Assembly: GCA_003001975.1 (NCBI GenBank)
Contig: PVUG01000005.1
Location: 1-64,000, forward strand
DNA length: 64,000 nucleotides
Origin: Martelella mediterranea
Lineage (GTDB): Bacteria; Pseudomonadota; Alphaproteobacteria; Rhizobiales; Rhizobiaceae
Direction of reading: 5' to 3'
The notes under the pieces were generated by a model. That model was not told the origin of the DNA and did no database searches. It was given only the letters and a program-made list of their open reading frames with translations. This document shows positions 15,599 to 23,960 of this stretch, piece after piece. Each line of letters begins with the position of its first letter. Position 1 is the first letter of the stretch. The translations under genes were made by a program, and so were the position numbers.

Positions 15599-15620
15599 TC
15601 ATCAGTCTCATGCAATAAAG

Positions 15621-15646
15621 GAAGCCGGGTCGTTGTGCCCGGCTTC
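15621..15646 (+). terminator. Terminator hairpin after gyrA
   Basis: GAAGCCGGG (15621-15629) pairs perfectly with CCCGGCTTC (15638-15646) across an 8-base loop, 23 bases after the gyrA stop. The T tract is short (TTC before and TTCG after), so efficiency is uncertain. Confidence 0.65.
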
Positions 15647-15681
15647 TTCGTGAGCGGAGCACTTTGGAGAGGAACACCAGC

Positions 15682-16410
15682 ATGACACAGGAATCGGCCG
15701 CCAAGTTCGATCAATCGCGCGCCGGCGAATATGCCCGCCAGAGCCGTATCGGGCTGGCCGGTTACGACGCCTGCCATGAACTTTCCGCCTGCATGCTGTC
15801 GGCGGCAATCGGCGCGGGACACGTGGCCAGGGTGCTCGTGGTTGGCGCAGGCGGAACGGCAGGCGAGATCATCGCCGCGGCAAATCTTGAGCGGCAATGG
15901 CGTTTTGTGGCCGTTGATCCGTCCGAACCCATGCTCGACCTTGCGCGCACGCATATCAAGGACGCCGGCCTGTCGGAACGGGTCGAGACCGTTCCCGGAG
16001 CGGTTTCGGATATTGATCCGGATACGCCGTTTGATGCGGCCATCATGATCGGCGTTCTGCATCATTTGCCGGGCGATACCGCCAAGCAGGATATCCTGGC
16101 GCAAATTTCCACGCGTCTGAAACCCGGCGCGCCACTGGTCGTTGCCGGCAATTACCGCACTTACGCTTCCGAACCCCTGCTGATGGCGGCATGGGCGAAC
16201 CGCTGGCGCATGCATGGCGCTGCCGATGACGAAGTGCAGGCCAAGATGGGCAGGCTGATGCAGGGCGCCGAACCGCCGCAGTCGGAAGAAGCGGTATTTT
16301 CGCTGCTGGCAGATGCGGGTTTCGTCAGTCCTGTCCGCTTCTTTGCCAGCCTCTTCTGGGGCGCCTGGCTGGCGCGCCGCAATGATATCGACGGTCGGGA
16401 TCGCGGCTGA
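15682..16410 (+). CDS. Class I SAM-dependent methyltransferase
   Basis: 242 residues. The SAM-binding motif I reads VLVVGAGGTAGEII near residue 52, followed by the acidic motif FVAVDPSEPMLDLAR and post-motif MIGVLHHLPGD, the usual Rossmann methyltransferase layout. The ATG at 15682 follows GGAGAGG at 15666-15672. Substrate cannot be predicted; the sequence gives no match to a named enzyme. It is inserted between gyrA and coaD, which are often closer neighbours in related genomes, and has its own position after the gyrA terminator. Confidence 0.85.
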   Translation: MTQESAAKFDQSRAGEYARQSRIGLAGYDACHELSACMLSAAIGAGHVARVLVVGAGGTAGEIIAAANLERQWRFVAVDPSEPMLDLARTHIKDAGLSERVETVPGAVSDIDPDTPFDAAIMIGVLHHLPGDTAKQDILAQISTRLKPGAPLVVAGNYRTYASEPLLMAAWANRWRMHGAADDEVQAKMGRLMQGAEPPQSEEAVFSLLADAGFVSPVRFFASLFWGAWLARRNDIDGRDRG

Positions 16411-16482
16411 ACCGTTTTTAAGCGGCTTGCGGCCTGCCACATTCCATGACAAAAGGCCGGGACCGAAACCGAGGCGCGACGA

Positions 16483-16977
16483 ATGGCAACGGCATTTTAC
16501 CCCGGCTCTTTCGACCCGATGACCAATGGCCACCTTGATGTGGTGCTGCAGGCGCTCAACATTGCCGACAGGCTTGTGCTGGCAATCGGCATCAATGCCG
16601 GAAAGAAGCCGCTGTTTGAATTCGAGGAGCGCGCCGCATTTCTGCAGCGCGCCGTCGCAGAGCATCTTCCGCACCGCAGCGGCGATGTTTCCGTGGTGGC
16701 CTTTACCGGGCTTGCCATAGATGCGGCACGGGAAAACGGCGCAGGCATGATCATTCGCGGACTGCGCGATTCCACCGATTTTGCCTATGAGATGCAGATG
16801 GCCGGGATGAACCAGACCATGGCGCCGGACGTGCAGACCGTATTTTTGCCGGCAATGGCACTTTCCCGTCCGATATCGGCCACATTGGTGCGGCAGGTCG
16901 CTGCCATGGGCGGCGACGTGGAACGCTTCGTGCCGGATTATGTGGCAACCGCGCTGAAGGCAAAATTCCCGCGCTAG
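16483..16977 (+). CDS. coaD: Phosphopantetheine adenylyltransferase
   Basis: 164 residues, standard length. It transfers AMP from ATP to 4'-phosphopantetheine, the penultimate step of coenzyme A synthesis. Seen are [17 protein letters not shown] with the TxGH nucleotidyltransferase motif at the N-terminus, [21 protein letters not shown] in the middle, and the [16 protein letters not shown] segment (ISSTLVR equivalent) near residue 130. It is followed 37 bases later by the first cyclophilin, in a row running to tgt. Confidence 0.97.
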   Translation: MATAFYPGSFDPMTNGHLDVVLQALNIADRLVLAIGINAGKKPLFEFEERAAFLQRAVAEHLPHRSGDVSVVAFTGLAIDAARENGAGMIIRGLRDSTDFAYEMQMAGMNQTMAPDVQTVFLPAMALSRPISATLVRQVAAMGGDVERFVPDYVATALKAKFPR

Positions 16978-17013
16978 AGCCCGGGTGAGAAAATGATTTT
17001 CAAGGAGAACATC

Positions 17014-17592
17014 ATGAGGAAGACCATAGCAGGACTGGCTGCCGCCACGATGATGATGACGGCGTCGATTGCCGGCATGGCCCAGGCCCAGGACGGTGAA
17101 GACCTTCTGACGCTCAACACCACGGAAGGCCCGGTCGTCATCGAGCTTTTCGACGAGGACGCGCCGCAGAATGTCGCCCGCGTCAAGGCGCTTGCCGCAG
17201 ACGGCGCCTACGACAATGTGGTGTTTCACCGTGTGATCGACGGCTTCATGGCCCAGACCGGCGATGTCCAGTTCGGCGATACCGAAAACGGATATAATGC
17301 CAGCCGCACCGGCATGGGCGGTTCGGATATGCCCGATCTGCCGGCAGAATTCTCCGAAATTCCGTTCAAGCGCGGCGTGGTCGGCATGGCCCGCTCGCAG
17401 AACCCCGATTCCGCAAATTCGCAGTTCTTCATCATGTTCGACGATGCTCCGCATCTCAACGGCCAGTACACCGTTATCGGCGAAGTCGTTGAAGGCATGG
17501 ACAATGTCGACAAGATCAAGAAGGGCGATCCGGCGCAGAACGGCAAGGTCAGCGATCCCGACCGGATCCTGAGCGCCACTGTCAGCCAGTAA
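17014..17592 (+). CDS. ppiA: Periplasmic peptidyl-prolyl cis-trans isomerase (cyclophilin type)
   Basis: 192 residues with a signal peptide MRKTIAGLAAATMMMTASIA...AQA (cleavage near residue 25), so it acts in the periplasm. The cyclophilin core shows VVFHRVIDGFMAQTGDVQ, GMARSQNPDSANSQFFIMFDD and YTVIGEVVEGMDNVDKIKKG. It speeds folding of exported proteins by isomerising Xaa-Pro bonds. The ATG at 17014 was chosen because AGGAG lies just upstream and the signal peptide begins there. The cytoplasmic paralogue follows 42 bases later. Confidence 0.95.
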   Translation: MRKTIAGLAAATMMMTASIAGMAQAQDGEDLLTLNTTEGPVVIELFDEDAPQNVARVKALAADGAYDNVVFHRVIDGFMAQTGDVQFGDTENGYNASRTGMGGSDMPDLPAEFSEIPFKRGVVGMARSQNPDSANSQFFIMFDDAPHLNGQYTVIGEVVEGMDNVDKIKKGDPAQNGKVSDPDRILSATVSQ

Positions 17593-17634
17593 CCCTCCTC
17601 CCATTTCGACCAAGCTCAGCCACAGGAGAACCAG

Positions 17635-18144
17635 ATGGCCGAAATCAAAGATCCGGAAAACACCTTCATCATGGAAACGACCAAGGGAAAGGTCGTTATC
17701 GAAGCGTTTCCGAATGTTGCCCCCAAACATGTCGATCGCATTCGCGAACTGACCCGCGAGGGCGCCTATGACGGCGTCGTCTTCCACCGCGTCATTTCCG
17801 ACTTCATGGCCCAGGGCGGCGATGTGAAGCATGGCAAGAAGGGCTCCGACAGCTTCAATCCCGGTCGCGCGGGAACCGGCGCTTCGGACAAGCCCGACCT
17901 TCCGGCCGAGTTTTCGTCCGTCCGCCACATCCGCGGCACCTGCTCGATGGCGCGTTCGCAGAACCCGAACTCGGCCAACTCCCAGTTCTTCATCTGCTTC
18001 ACCGATGCCCCCTGGCTGGACAAGCAGTACACCGTCTGGGGTCAGGTCATCGAGGGCATGGACGCTGTCGACGCCTTCGAACGCGGCGAGCCCGTGCGCG
18101 AGCCCGACCACATCATCACGATGAAGGTTGCCGCGGACGCCTGA
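17635..18144 (+). CDS. ppiB: Cytoplasmic peptidyl-prolyl cis-trans isomerase (cyclophilin type)
   Basis: 169 residues, no signal peptide (MAEIKDPENTFIMETTKGKV). Conserved FHRVISDFMAQGGDVKHG, CSMARSQNPNSANSQFFICF and WGQVIEGMDAVDAFERGEP mark the single-domain cyclophilin. It closely resembles the upstream periplasmic enzyme, suggesting tandem duplication with retargeting. An AGGAG-type ribosome site (CACAGGAGAACCAG) precedes the ATG. Confidence 0.95.
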   Translation: MAEIKDPENTFIMETTKGKVVIEAFPNVAPKHVDRIRELTREGAYDGVVFHRVISDFMAQGGDVKHGKKGSDSFNPGRAGTGASDKPDLPAEFSSVRHIRGTCSMARSQNPNSANSQFFICFTDAPWLDKQYTVWGQVIEGMDAVDAFERGEPVREPDHIITMKVAADA

Positions 18145-18174
18145 GCCTTAAGGGGCCTCACCTACCGCTGCTGC

Positions 18175-18322
18175 GTCATCCTCGGGCTTGCCCCGAGGAT
18201 CCATGCACGGTTCGTCACGACGAGAGCCAGTGTTGGACGGCCCCGATGGCGCAGGCTTTTGGGCGCATTAACCTCGCTCATGTCCTCTGTGATTGGATGC
18301 TCGGGTCAAGCCTGAGCATGAC
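18175..18322. repeat. REP/MITE-like inverted-repeat element between ppiB and queA
   Basis: A 29-base imperfect palindrome at 18175-18203 (GTCATCCTCGGG...GAGGATCCA) recurs in inverted orientation at 18294-18322 (TGGATGCTCGGG...GAGCATGAC). The two arms match at about 25 of 29 positions and each can fold on itself. The roughly 90 bases between them encode nothing recognisable. The GTCATCCTCGGGCTTG-type arm is a familiar intergenic repeat in alphaproteobacteria; copy number cannot be seen from one window. Confidence 0.7.
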
Positions 18323-18401
18323 ACCGTGCAAGTGAAAACGCCATAAACCCGCGCGGCACAGGCCGGCGGGTTTTCAGATTTTCTGGAGTTGTCTTGATAC
18401 A

Positions 18402-19478
18402 ATGCGCGTAGACCTCTTCGATTTTGATCTTCCGGATGAAAACATTGCGCTTCGCCCCGCAAACCCGCGCGACAGCGCGCGCTTGCTGCTGGTGCGACCC
18501 GATCGGGACGAAGGCGTGCTCGAAGATCATGTCGTTTCCGATCTGCCGTCCTTCCTGCGGCCGGGCGATGCACTGGTGTTCAACGATACCAGGGTGATCC
18601 CGGCGCAGCTTGAGGGGTTTCGCCACCGTGCCGGCGGCGAGGCGGTTGCGGTCTCCGCGACGCTGCATCTGCGCAAGGCCGACAATATCTGGCATGCTTT
18701 CGCGCGGCCCGGAAAACGGATCAAACCGGGTGACCGGCTGCGTTTTACCGCCGCCGACGGCGGTACTGTCCTTGAGGCTGACGTTGCGGAAAAGCGGGAA
18801 GGGGGCGAGGTCGTGCTATCCTTCAACGCCCGCGGAGCCGCCCTCGACGAAGCGCTGATGCGCGTCGGCCATGTGCCGCTGCCGCCCTATATTGCCTCCA
18901 AACGCGCCGAAGACGGCAAGGACCGGGACGATTACCAGACCGTCTATGCCCGCGAGAACGGCGCCGTTGCCGCGCCGACGGCCGGGCTGCATTTCACCCC
19001 ACGGCTTCTGCAGGCGCTGAAGGAAGCCGGGGTCGAGCAGCATTTCGTCACGCTTCATGTCGGGGCGGGGACATTCCTGCCGGTCAAGGCCGATGATACC
19101 GACGACCACACGATGCATTTCGAACGCGGGATCGTGTCGCCGGAGACGGCCGAAGCGCTGAATGCCGTGAAGGCGCGGGGCGGGCGCATCGTCTCGGTCG
19201 GCACGACGTCGTTGCGGCTCCTGGAAAGTGCCGTGACAGACGATGGCGAAATCGGCGCGTGGGAGGGCGAAACCGGCATTTTCATCACGCCGGGCTATCG
19301 CTTCCGCGCCGTCGACATGCTGATGACCAATTTCCACCTGCCGAAATCGACGCTGTTCATGCTGGTTTCGGCGTTTTGCGGGCTGGAGACGATGCGCGCG
19401 GCCTATGCCCATGCCATCGAATCCGGTTATCGTTTTTATTCCTACGGCGATTCCAGCCTGCTGTTCAGGAAAGACTGA
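18402..19478 (+). CDS. queA: S-adenosylmethionine:tRNA ribosyltransferase-isomerase
   Basis: 358 residues, full length. It transfers and rearranges the ribosyl moiety of SAM onto preQ1 in tRNA, making epoxyqueuosine. Family blocks are [20 protein letters not shown] at the start, [40 protein letters not shown] near residue 190, and [25 protein letters not shown] near the end. Its stop overlaps the tgt start (TGATG), so the two queuosine genes are translationally coupled. Confidence 0.97.
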   Translation: MRVDLFDFDLPDENIALRPANPRDSARLLLVRPDRDEGVLEDHVVSDLPSFLRPGDALVFNDTRVIPAQLEGFRHRAGGEAVAVSATLHLRKADNIWHAFARPGKRIKPGDRLRFTAADGGTVLEADVAEKREGGEVVLSFNARGAALDEALMRVGHVPLPPYIASKRAEDGKDRDDYQTVYARENGAVAAPTAGLHFTPRLLQALKEAGVEQHFVTLHVGAGTFLPVKADDTDDHTMHFERGIVSPETAEALNAVKARGGRIVSVGTTSLRLLESAVTDDGEIGAWEGETGIFITPGYRFRAVDMLMTNFHLPKSTLFMLVSAFCGLETMRAAYAHAIESGYRFYSYGDSSLLFRKD

Positions 19479-20611
19479 TGAGCGAAGACTTCCGTTTCAC
19501 GCTGCAGACCACCGACGGCGATGCCCGTCTCGGCGAAATCACGATGCCGCGCGGACAAATCCGCACGCCGGCCTTCATGCCCGTTGGCACCGCCGGCACG
19601 GTGAAGGCGATGTATCTCGACCAGGTGCGCGATCTCGGCGCGGACATCATTCTCGGCAATACCTATCATCTGATGTTGCGGCCCGGTGCGGAGCGGGTGG
19701 CGCGGCTTGGCGGGCTGCATTCGCTGATCCGCTGGCCGCATCCGATCCTGACCGATTCCGGCGGCTTTCAGGTGATGTCGCTGGCAGCGCTCAGGGAAAT
19801 CGACGAGAAGAAGGGCGTGACCTTCAAATCGCATATCGACGGCAGCGTTCATCATATGAGCCCGGAGCGGTCGATCGAGATCCAGGGGCTCTTGGGTTCC
19901 GACATCCAGATGCAGCTGGATGAATGCGTGCGCCTGCCGGCCGAACGGCCGGAAATCGAAAAATCGACGGAAATGTCGCTGCGCTGGGCCGAGCGCTGCC
20001 GCGAGGCCTTTGGCGATCAACCCGGCAAGGCCATGTTCGGCATTGTTCAGGGCGGCGATATTCCCGACCTGCGCATCCGTTCCGCCCGTGGTCTCGCCGA
20101 TCTCGACCTCAAGGGGTATGCCGTCGGCGGCCTTGCGGTGGGAGAACCGCAGGATGTCATGCTGGATATGCTGGAGACCACGCTGCCGGAACTGCCGGCG
20201 CAAAAGCCGCGCTACCTCATGGGTGTGGGAACGCCGGACGATATCCTGAAATCGGTGGCGCGCGGTATCGACATGTTCGACTGCGTGATGCCCACAAGGG
20301 CAGGGCGCCATGGTCTTGCCTTCACCCGTCGCGGCAAGGTGAACCTTCGCAATGCCCGCCACGCCGAGGATCTGCGTCCCCTCGATGAAGAAAGCGACTG
20401 CCCGGCCGCCCGTGACTATTCCCGCGCCTATCTGCACCACCTTGTGCGATCCAATGAATCGCTTGGCGGCATGCTGCTGACCTGGAACAACCTGCATTAT
20501 TACCAGTATCTGATGCAGGGCATCCGCGCCGCGATTGCCGAGGGTCGTTATGCAAGTTTCGTGGCAGAAACCCAGGACGACTGGGCAAGGGGCGATATCC
20601 CGGCGCTTTAA
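19478..20611 (+). CDS. tgt: tRNA-guanine transglycosylase lacking most zinc ligands
   Basis: 377 residues. It exchanges guanine-34 for preQ1 in tRNAs with GUN anticodons. Catalytic parts are intact: Asp93 in [16 protein letters not shown], and the nucleophile Asp268 in [17 protein letters not shown]. The structural zinc site is not: the usual CxCxxC...H appears as S306-D-C308-P-A-A311 with N337 in LLTWNN, so only Cys308 of four ligands remains. The fold after it ([23 protein letters not shown]) is otherwise well conserved. The ATG at 19478 overlaps queA, and no in-frame damage is seen, so this is probably a functional zinc-independent variant rather than a pseudogene. Confidence 0.95.
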   Translation: MSEDFRFTLQTTDGDARLGEITMPRGQIRTPAFMPVGTAGTVKAMYLDQVRDLGADIILGNTYHLMLRPGAERVARLGGLHSLIRWPHPILTDSGGFQVMSLAALREIDEKKGVTFKSHIDGSVHHMSPERSIEIQGLLGSDIQMQLDECVRLPAERPEIEKSTEMSLRWAERCREAFGDQPGKAMFGIVQGGDIPDLRIRSARGLADLDLKGYAVGGLAVGEPQDVMLDMLETTLPELPAQKPRYLMGVGTPDDILKSVARGIDMFDCVMPTRAGRHGLAFTRRGKVNLRNARHAEDLRPLDEESDCPAARDYSRAYLHHLVRSNESLGGMLLTWNNLHYYQYLMQGIRAAIAEGRYASFVAETQDDWARGDIPAL

Positions 20612-20704
20612 TCTCGAAGCCTCGGCAGCTGAGCTGAGACCAAACCGGGCATCATTGATTTCTTCTGGTTGGGACGAATCTCGTTCTTCAGCCTTTCTGT
20701 GGCT

Positions 20705-20722
20705 GCCCGGAAACCTCCGGGC
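20705..20722 (+). terminator. Hairpin downstream of tgt
   Basis: GCCCGGA (20705-20711) and TCCGGGC (20716-20722) form a perfect 7-bp stem with loop AACC. No T tract follows, so a role as tgt terminator is tentative. Confidence 0.35.
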
Positions 20723-20755
20723 GGTCTATGTCTATGAGACAATGCGAAATTAGAG

Positions 20756-20798
20756 ATACATGTATAATATGATTTATACATGGTATATTAAAATATAC
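20756..20798. repeat. Cluster of AT-rich palindromes at the head of the autotransporter remnant
   Basis: Three dyads are packed into 43 bases: ATACATGTAT (20756-20765, perfect palindrome), TGTATAA-N6-TTATACA (20761-20780) and GTATATT-AA-AATATAC (20783-20798). The block is strikingly AT-rich against GC-rich surroundings and sits at the point where recognisable autotransporter sequence begins. Confidence 0.7.
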
Positions 20799-21974
20799 AA
20801 TTCATTCGCCAACGTTGCCGAAACGCCGAACCAGATTGCCGTGGCCAATGCGCTGGAAACGCTCGGCAGTCTGGTAACGCCGCCGGCGCTTTACAGCGAC
20901 ATCATGCTGAAGATGACGGTCGATGATGCGCCGACGGCCTATAACAGCCTGTCGGGTGAAATCTACGCCTCGAACCAGACGGTGATGATCGACCAGACCC
21001 GCTATATCCGGGATGCGGTTTACGGACGTCTGCATCAGGCCTTCGGCGGCCTGTCCGCTTCTTCTGTCGAGGTCATGGCCTATGGACCGGACGATGCCGA
21101 CATCACCGAGGCCAGCCCGACGCCTGACGATGTCTTCGGCGCCTGGGGCTATGCCTATGGCGGCTGGAGCGATTATGACGGCGACAGCAATACCGGTCCG
21201 CTGAAATCCTCGACGGGCGGATTTCTGGCCGGTATCGACGGCGCGATCGGCGACAGCTGGAAGGTTGGTGTTCTGGCCGGCTACGGCTACACATCCTTCG
21301 ACAACAAGGGTCCGGCATCGGGCGATACCGACGCCTACACCATCGGCGCTTACAGTGGCAGTGAGTGGCCGACGGGCGCAGCGAGCGCCTTCGCTCTCCG
21401 CTCGGGCCTGTCCTATACGTGGAATTCGGTATCGGCCGACCGTATCGTCAGTTTCCCGGGCTTCTACGATACGATGTCGAGCGATTACGATGCCGGCGCA
21501 TTCCAGATCTTCGGCGAACTCGCCTATCGCACCGAAACGGCTGAAAATACCGAAGTCGAGCCTTACGCCAATATCGCCTATGTTGGCCTGGATGCGGACA
21601 GCTTCTCCGAAACCGGGACAACGGCTGCGGCTCTCGGCGTCGCCTCGCAATCAACGAACAGCTATTTCACCACGCTTGGTCTGCGGGCCGCGGCCGCATT
21701 CGAAATGATGGGCCAGGGCGGGTCAGAAGCCAATTTCGATATCGGATGGCGCCATGCCTTCGGCGATATCACGCCGACATCGTCGGCGGCGTTTGTCGGC
21801 AGTGCGCCATTCACCGTTACCGGTGTTCCGCTTGCCCAGGACGCAGCGCTGATCGGGGCAGGGGTCGATTTTGCCCTCTCCGAACAGGCAACGCTCGGTT
21901 TCGGCTACACCGGCCAGTTTGGCGACGGCGTATCGCAGAACAGCATCAATGCACGCCTTGACGTCAGTTTCTGA
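20760..21974 (+). pseudogene. Autotransporter C-terminal beta-barrel, 5'-truncated (no signal peptide or passenger)
   Basis: The frame encodes 404 residues. From about residue 14 (YNSFANVAETPNQIAVANAL) it matches the linker that precedes autotransporter barrels, then IYASNQTVMIDQTRYIRDAV, and a 12-strand barrel-like region from FGAWGYAYGGWSDYDGD to the end ARLDVSF, with the terminal aromatic residue used for outer-membrane assembly. The first dozen residues (MYNMIYTWYIKIY) come from an AT-rich palindromic block and are not a signal peptide, so this protein could not be exported as it stands. I read it as the remnant of a type Va secretion gene whose 5' part was deleted or replaced. Bases 20612-20755 contain no passenger-like frame. 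Confidence 0.75.
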
Positions 21975-22004
21975 CGAACCCGGCCGTCGAACCTGAAAAC
22001 GTCC

Positions 22005-22041
22005 AATGAGCTGTTTCCACACGGAAGCAGCTCATTCTTTC
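22005..22041 (+). terminator. Rho-independent terminator after the autotransporter remnant
   Basis: AATGAGCTG (22005-22013) pairs with CAGCTCATT (22028-22036), extended by TTCC/GGAA around an ACAC loop, and is followed by CTTTCT. Its retention shows the 3' end of the remnant is original. Confidence 0.82.
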
Positions 22042-22114
22042 TGATGTCGGCATTGCAGGCAGGTGCTGCAGCGACCGTCGATCCTGTTTCAAGCAGTCCG
22101 CCATAAAGTCCTCA

Positions 22115-22981
22115 TCAGGTGGTATTCTCCAACCATTTCAGGAGTTTTCTGACGGCCGGGCTTGGCTCAGGTGGAACAACTGCATGATATCCAAGGGTTT
22201 CGGAGCGTTCTGAATAGAGCACAGAAAGGAGACCACTATCGATATCGCGTTGAACGAGCGCTCTTGATTGCAGGGAAATGCCTTGACCTGCCCTGAGTGC
22301 CGAAAGCACCAAAGAATTTGTTGGGTAATGTCGGTGCGTTGCAGCGTTAAACTCGATCCCATGCTTTTCCACCCAACGCATATGCTCCATGCGTCCGGTT
22401 TCGAAGAGCCAGCATTGCTCTTTCAAGGATGCAGGATCGTCGCAGATTTTGTCTGAGAACGTGTCAGTCCTCGCGACAACAAGATACTCGCCGGATACGA
22501 GGTACCGACTTTCGCAATCACCCCAATCGCCGTGTCCATAGCGGATTGCCAGGTCCAGCCGCTCATGTTTCATATCCAACACATTCAGGCTTGGAACGAG
22601 TTCAATCCGTATCTCCGGATGATCAGACCAGAATTCAGCAAGCCTCGGCATGAGCCAGTTTTCTGCGAATGAGGGCGGTACGGTGACTCTCAGCGGGCGC
22701 ATCGTCTCTTCGGCAAGCAACAATTCGACAGCGGAGTGGATCGTGCCGAATCCTTCGTGTGTCGCATCAGCCAACTTTTGACCGACTGGTGTCAGCTTGA
22801 TATCGCGTCCTGTCCGCTCGACAAGAGTCAGTCCCAAACGATTTTCAAGTCCTCTCACATGCTGCCGAATGGCCGCCTCCGTGACATTCAACCCGGTGGC
22901 TGCCCTCGAAAAACTCCGATGTGTGGCGACCGCATCAAAGGCGCGCAAAGCAGAAAGCGACGGCATTTTACTCCAATTCAT
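22115..22981 (-). CDS. LysR family transcriptional regulator (GcvA-like)
   Basis: 288 residues. The winged helix-turn-helix fills about residues 8-66 (LSALRAFDAVATHRSFSRAATGLNVTEAAIRQHVRGLE), followed by a linker and LysR_substrate domain beginning near residue 92 (LRVTVPPSFAENWLMPRLAEF). It is divergent from a LysE-type exporter 102 bases away, the classical arrangement of a LysR activator and its target. A TTTTCCT-N7-AGGAAAA dyad lies between them, directly upstream of this start, and may be its operator. The inducer is unknown. The gene looks less GC-rich than its neighbours. Confidence 0.93.
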   Translation of the reverse strand: MNWSKMPSLSALRAFDAVATHRSFSRAATGLNVTEAAIRQHVRGLENRLGLTLVERTGRDIKLTPVGQKLADATHEGFGTIHSAVELLLAEETMRPLRVTVPPSFAENWLMPRLAEFWSDHPEIRIELVPSLNVLDMKHERLDLAIRYGHGDWGDCESRYLVSGEYLVVARTDTFSDKICDDPASLKEQCWLFETGRMEHMRWVEKHGIEFNAATHRHYPTNSLVLSALRAGQGISLQSRALVQRDIDSGLLSVLYSERSETLGYHAVVPPEPSPAVRKLLKWLENTT

Positions 22982-22988
22982 ATCGTAG

Positions 22989-23009
22989 TTTTCCTTTCGT
23001 AGAGGAAAA
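22989..23009. promoter_or_regulatory. Candidate LysR operator dyad
   Basis: TTTTCCT (22989-22995) and AGGAAAA (23003-23009) are perfect inverted repeats seven bases apart in the LysR/LysE divergent region, the position expected for a LysR recognition site. It does not show the classical T-N11-A core exactly. Confidence 0.45.
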
Positions 23010-23083
23010 AATATTTGCCGTGAAATTGGCAGAAAACGACGTAAAACTGAAGATATATCGAAGTTTAAATTCGGAGAGCTTTC

Positions 23084-23698
23084 ATGGAAATCCAGACCTG
23101 GTTCGCCTTTGCCGGCGCAAGTATTGCCTTGCTGGCCATCCCTGGGCCCGTAGTCATGTTGCTACTGGGCTATACGCTTGGTTATGGACCGAGGGCGGCG
23201 GTGGCCGCCGTGCCCGGCGTCATATTGGGCGATTTCACCGCGATGTCGCTGTCGTTACTTGGAGCAGGGGCAATCCTTGCTGCCTCGGCAAGCCTGTTCC
23301 TGACGCTGAAACTGGTTGGTGCCGTCTATTTATTGTGGCTGGGTATCAAGCTCTGGAGGGATGATGCGAAGCCCATGACAGCTGTTGGTCGCGCTCCGCT
23401 TAAAGGATGGAAAGCATTTGGGAGCGCCTATTGGGTGACGGCACTAAACCCAAAGGACATCGTTTTCTTCGTCGCTTTTCTACCGCAGTTCATCTCTCCG
23501 GAACAACCGCTTGTCCCGCAGATCGTCATTATCGAAGCCACATTTCTTAGCCTCGTCTTGTTCAGCAACGCAGTATGGATTCTGCTTGGATCAAAATTAT
23601 CCCGGTATTTTGGACGGCGCAGTCATATCCGGATCGCAAATAGGGTGGGTGCAGGATGGCTTGTGGGCGCAGGACTGCTTACAGCGGTCAAAGGTTGA
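23084..23698 (+). CDS. LysE/RhtB family amino-acid exporter
   Basis: 204 residues with about six membrane helices. It starts MEIQTWFAFAGASIALLAIPGPVVMLLLGYTLGYGPRAA, matching the IPGP motif and following glycine-rich segment of LysE/RhtB translocators, and carries AVYLLWLGIKLWRD and LNPKDIVFFVAFLPQFI. These inner-membrane proteins export amino acids or their derivatives; the substrate cannot be read from sequence. GGAGAG precedes the ATG. It is divergent from, and probably controlled by, the LysR regulator at 22115-22981. Confidence 0.92.
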   Translation: MEIQTWFAFAGASIALLAIPGPVVMLLLGYTLGYGPRAAVAAVPGVILGDFTAMSLSLLGAGAILAASASLFLTLKLVGAVYLLWLGIKLWRDDAKPMTAVGRAPLKGWKAFGSAYWVTALNPKDIVFFVAFLPQFISPEQPLVPQIVIIEATFLSLVLFSNAVWILLGSKLSRYFGRRSHIRIANRVGAGWLVGAGLLTAVKG

Positions 23699-23907
23699 TT
23701 GTGTACCAGCCGTTTCAGGGGTGTGCGTTGGCTAGCATCCGGGATGAAGCGCGCACCTAGCGATCTCTGTATCCCGTCGTCTTGCCAACGCTTAGAACAG
23801 CGCGTTTCCATTGCCATACATAAATCACATAATGTAGATTATGGAACTTATGGGTTATAAACGACCAAGATCGTCAGATCGCGGTTTCACCGCACAAACC
23901 AGCCAAA

Positions 23908-23937
23908 CACAGCGGCCGAACGGTCTCTGCCGCTGTG
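23908..23937 (-). terminator. Hairpin downstream of second ialB-like gene
   Basis: CACAGCGGC (23908-23916) and GCCGCTGTG (23929-23937) form a perfect 9-bp stem 24 bases after the stop of the gene at 23961. The T-rich stretch on the minus strand is weak (TTTGG). Confidence 0.55.
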
Positions 23938-23960
23938 CCGCTGGATAAATGCCCGGATCG

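Noticed and set aside
18145..18401. Small RNA or tRNA between ppiB and queA
   Set aside because: No cloverleaf or promoter-terminator pair; the structure is explained by the inverted repeat element.
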